Below are positions 5,548-6,249 of a stretch of DNA of 6,249 nucleotides, in pieces. A model generated the notes under the pieces. That model did not search any database. It saw nothing but the letters and a program-made list of their open reading frames with translations, and had not been told where the DNA came from. The stretch spans positions 1-6,249 of the forward strand of contig JALQYS010000538.1 of assembly GCA_023254015.1 (NCBI GenBank), in the 5' to 3' direction. Source of the DNA: Paracoccaceae bacterium (GTDB taxonomy: Bacteria > Pseudomonadota > Alphaproteobacteria > Rhodobacterales > Rhodobacteraceae). The stretch's first letter is position 1, and the number at the start of each line of letters is the position of its first letter. The position numbers and the translations under genes are program-made.

Positions 5548-5993
5548 TTGCGCCCTCCCTTGGCCTTTTCGATGGCCGCCACCGTTGCGGCCGGATCGGC
5601 ATGGTATTTCAGCAGATGCTTGTCCGAGGCAGTCACCAGCTGCACCGCCCCGAAGAACGTCCGCACCGATTTCAGGCTGGACAAGGGGGCAACGCGCCCG
5701 CCCGGGCCGATCAGGCGGCGGTTCGTCAGCTTCCACTCCTCGGCCAGCGCCTCGGATTTCAGATAGGCCGCGCGAAGGCCGATGGCCAGAACGGCGGCAA
5801 TCGGGCCGACCCAGGGCGCGGCATTGCCGCCATAGGCCAGCGCCGCCCCGGCGATGGCGCCTGCAAGGACGGCCATGATGCCATTCGTGCGCCAATAGAC
5901 GCCGGCATCGGGGCGAAACACCGCCAGCAGCTTTTCGCCCGGATCAAGCGCAATCTCGCGGCCAAGGATCGGGTCACGGGTGATCTTCGACAT
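5544..5993 (-). CDS. Two-TM protein with probable bacterial PH-like domain
   Basis: This protein has 149 residues from ATG (complement of 5991-5993), which overlaps the pyrB stop by one base (TGATG). A GTG one codon earlier (5996) is an equally possible start. The N-terminus has LDPGEKLLAVFRPDAGVYWRTN (16-37), which looks like the opening strand of membrane-linked PH proteins. A hydrophobic hairpin follows (about 38-55 and 61-76). The C-terminal part (83-149) has EEWKLTNRRLIG, then P-L-SSLKSVRTFFGAVQLVTA and a final helix (DPAATVAAIEKA). 'LTNRRLI' plus a loop naming strand-forming segments is typical of bPH_2/YdbS-like proteins. The function is unknown. Position suggests co-expression with pyrB and pyrC'. 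The stop overlaps the start of the 39-residue gene, so coupling is likely on both sides. Confidence 0.85.
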   Translation of the reverse strand: MSKITRDPILGREIALDPGEKLLAVFRPDAGVYWRTNGIMAVLAGAIAGAALAYGGNAAPWVGPIAAVLAIGLRAAYLKSEALAEEWKLTNRRLIGPGGRVAPLSSLKSVRTFFGAVQLVTASDKHLLKYHADPAATVAAIEKAKGGRK

Positions 5994-6249
5994 CACACCA
6001 TCGCCCCGGCGGCCCGGGCGCCGCGTTCGGCCCGAAGGTTGCGGGCCAGCAAATCCATGCAGGCCATGCGGACGGCCACGCCCATCTCCACCTGCTCCTG
6101 AATGACGCTGCGGTTGATGTCGTCGGCAATCTCGCCGTCAATCTCGACGCCCCGGTTCATCGGGCCGGGGTGCATGACGATGGCGTCGGGCTTGGCATGC
6201 GCCAGCTTTTCGGCATCCAGCCCATAGCGGTGATAGTATTCGCGCTCTG
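5993..6249 (-). CDS. pyrB: Aspartate carbamoyltransferase catalytic subunit PyrB, C-terminal part (cut by window edge)
   Basis: The last 84 complete codons and the stop are present; the upstream part is beyond 6249. PyrB joins carbamoyl phosphate and aspartate in the second step of pyrimidine synthesis. The fragment begins ERE-YYHRYGLDAEKLAHAKPDAI. It contains VMHPGPMNRGVEIDGEIADD, the conserved HPGPxNRG active-site loop equivalent to HPLPR of E. coli, and then INRSVIQEQVEMGVAVRMACMDLL, the family's closing helix. The tail after LLARN is Ala/Arg-rich and not conserved. It heads the minus-strand set in this window, with TGATG linking it to the next gene. Its pairing with a noncatalytic PyrC homologue points to the dodecameric PyrB/PyrC' type of ATCase. 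Promoter and any regulatory leader lie outside the window. Confidence 0.95.
   Translation of the reverse strand, partial: EREYYHRYGLDAEKLAHAKPDAIVMHPGPMNRGVEIDGEIADDINRSVIQEQVEMGVAVRMACMDLLARNLRAERGARAAGAMV

Noticed and set aside
5375..5602. Upstream extension of the pyrC' frame by 76 codons
   Set aside because: It overlaps the 39-residue gene and the PH-like gene out of frame, and family similarity begins at the ATG at 5374 with a good Shine-Dalgarno.
5548..5895. Longer N-terminal version of the 39-residue protein
   Set aside because: The added Arg/Gly-rich sequence is the PH-like gene read in another frame; the ATGA overlap marks the natural start.

Overview
The window reads as chromosomal housekeeping DNA of a GC-rich alphaproteobacterium, most likely of the Rhodobacterales (Rhodobacter/Paracoccus-like). 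The grounds are the strong GC bias at third codon positions, a plant/alphaproteobacterial-type glutamate-cysteine ligase, the neighbourhoods ubiA|rsmE|gshA and pyrB-...-pyrC-plsY, and many GTG/ATGA-type coupled starts. I see no mobile element, CRISPR array, tRNA or rRNA. Family assignments rest on motifs recognised by eye; no database search was run.

Left part (1-3466). The 5' end of ubiA (ubiquinone biosynthesis) runs leftwards out of the window. Only 12 bp away and divergent is rsmE (16S rRNA m3U1498 methyltransferase), which overlaps by 4 nt a 179-codon membrane protein of unknown function. After a 144-bp gap with a possible sigma-70 promoter comes gshA, the first enzyme of glutathione synthesis. 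Next is a small membrane protein (3125-3466) built from two copies of the same roughly 47-residue unit. A strong hairpin lies between these two and stops exactly at the small gene's Shine-Dalgarno sequence.

Right part (3480-6249, all minus strand). This looks like one tightly packed operon, read from right to left: pyrB (C-terminal end only), a two-TM protein with a probable bacterial PH-like domain, a 39-residue single-TM protein, a dihydroorotase homologue that has lost its metal and substrate residues (PyrC'/PyrX-like), and plsY (acyl-phosphate:glycerol-3-phosphate acyltransferase). Junctions are TGATG, ATGA, a 53-nt gap, and a stop codon abutting a start. A bidirectional terminator at 3480-3505 ends both this operon and the convergent left-hand set; the plsY stop codon sits in its loop.

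Functionally the window combines quinone, ribosome-modification, glutathione, pyrimidine and phospholipid genes. The parts that stand out are the catalytically dead PyrC homologue, probably a structural partner of PyrB; the two coupled, uncharacterised membrane genes lodged between pyrB and pyrC'; the internally duplicated small membrane protein; and a GshA that appears to lack both cysteine pairs of the plant redox switches.
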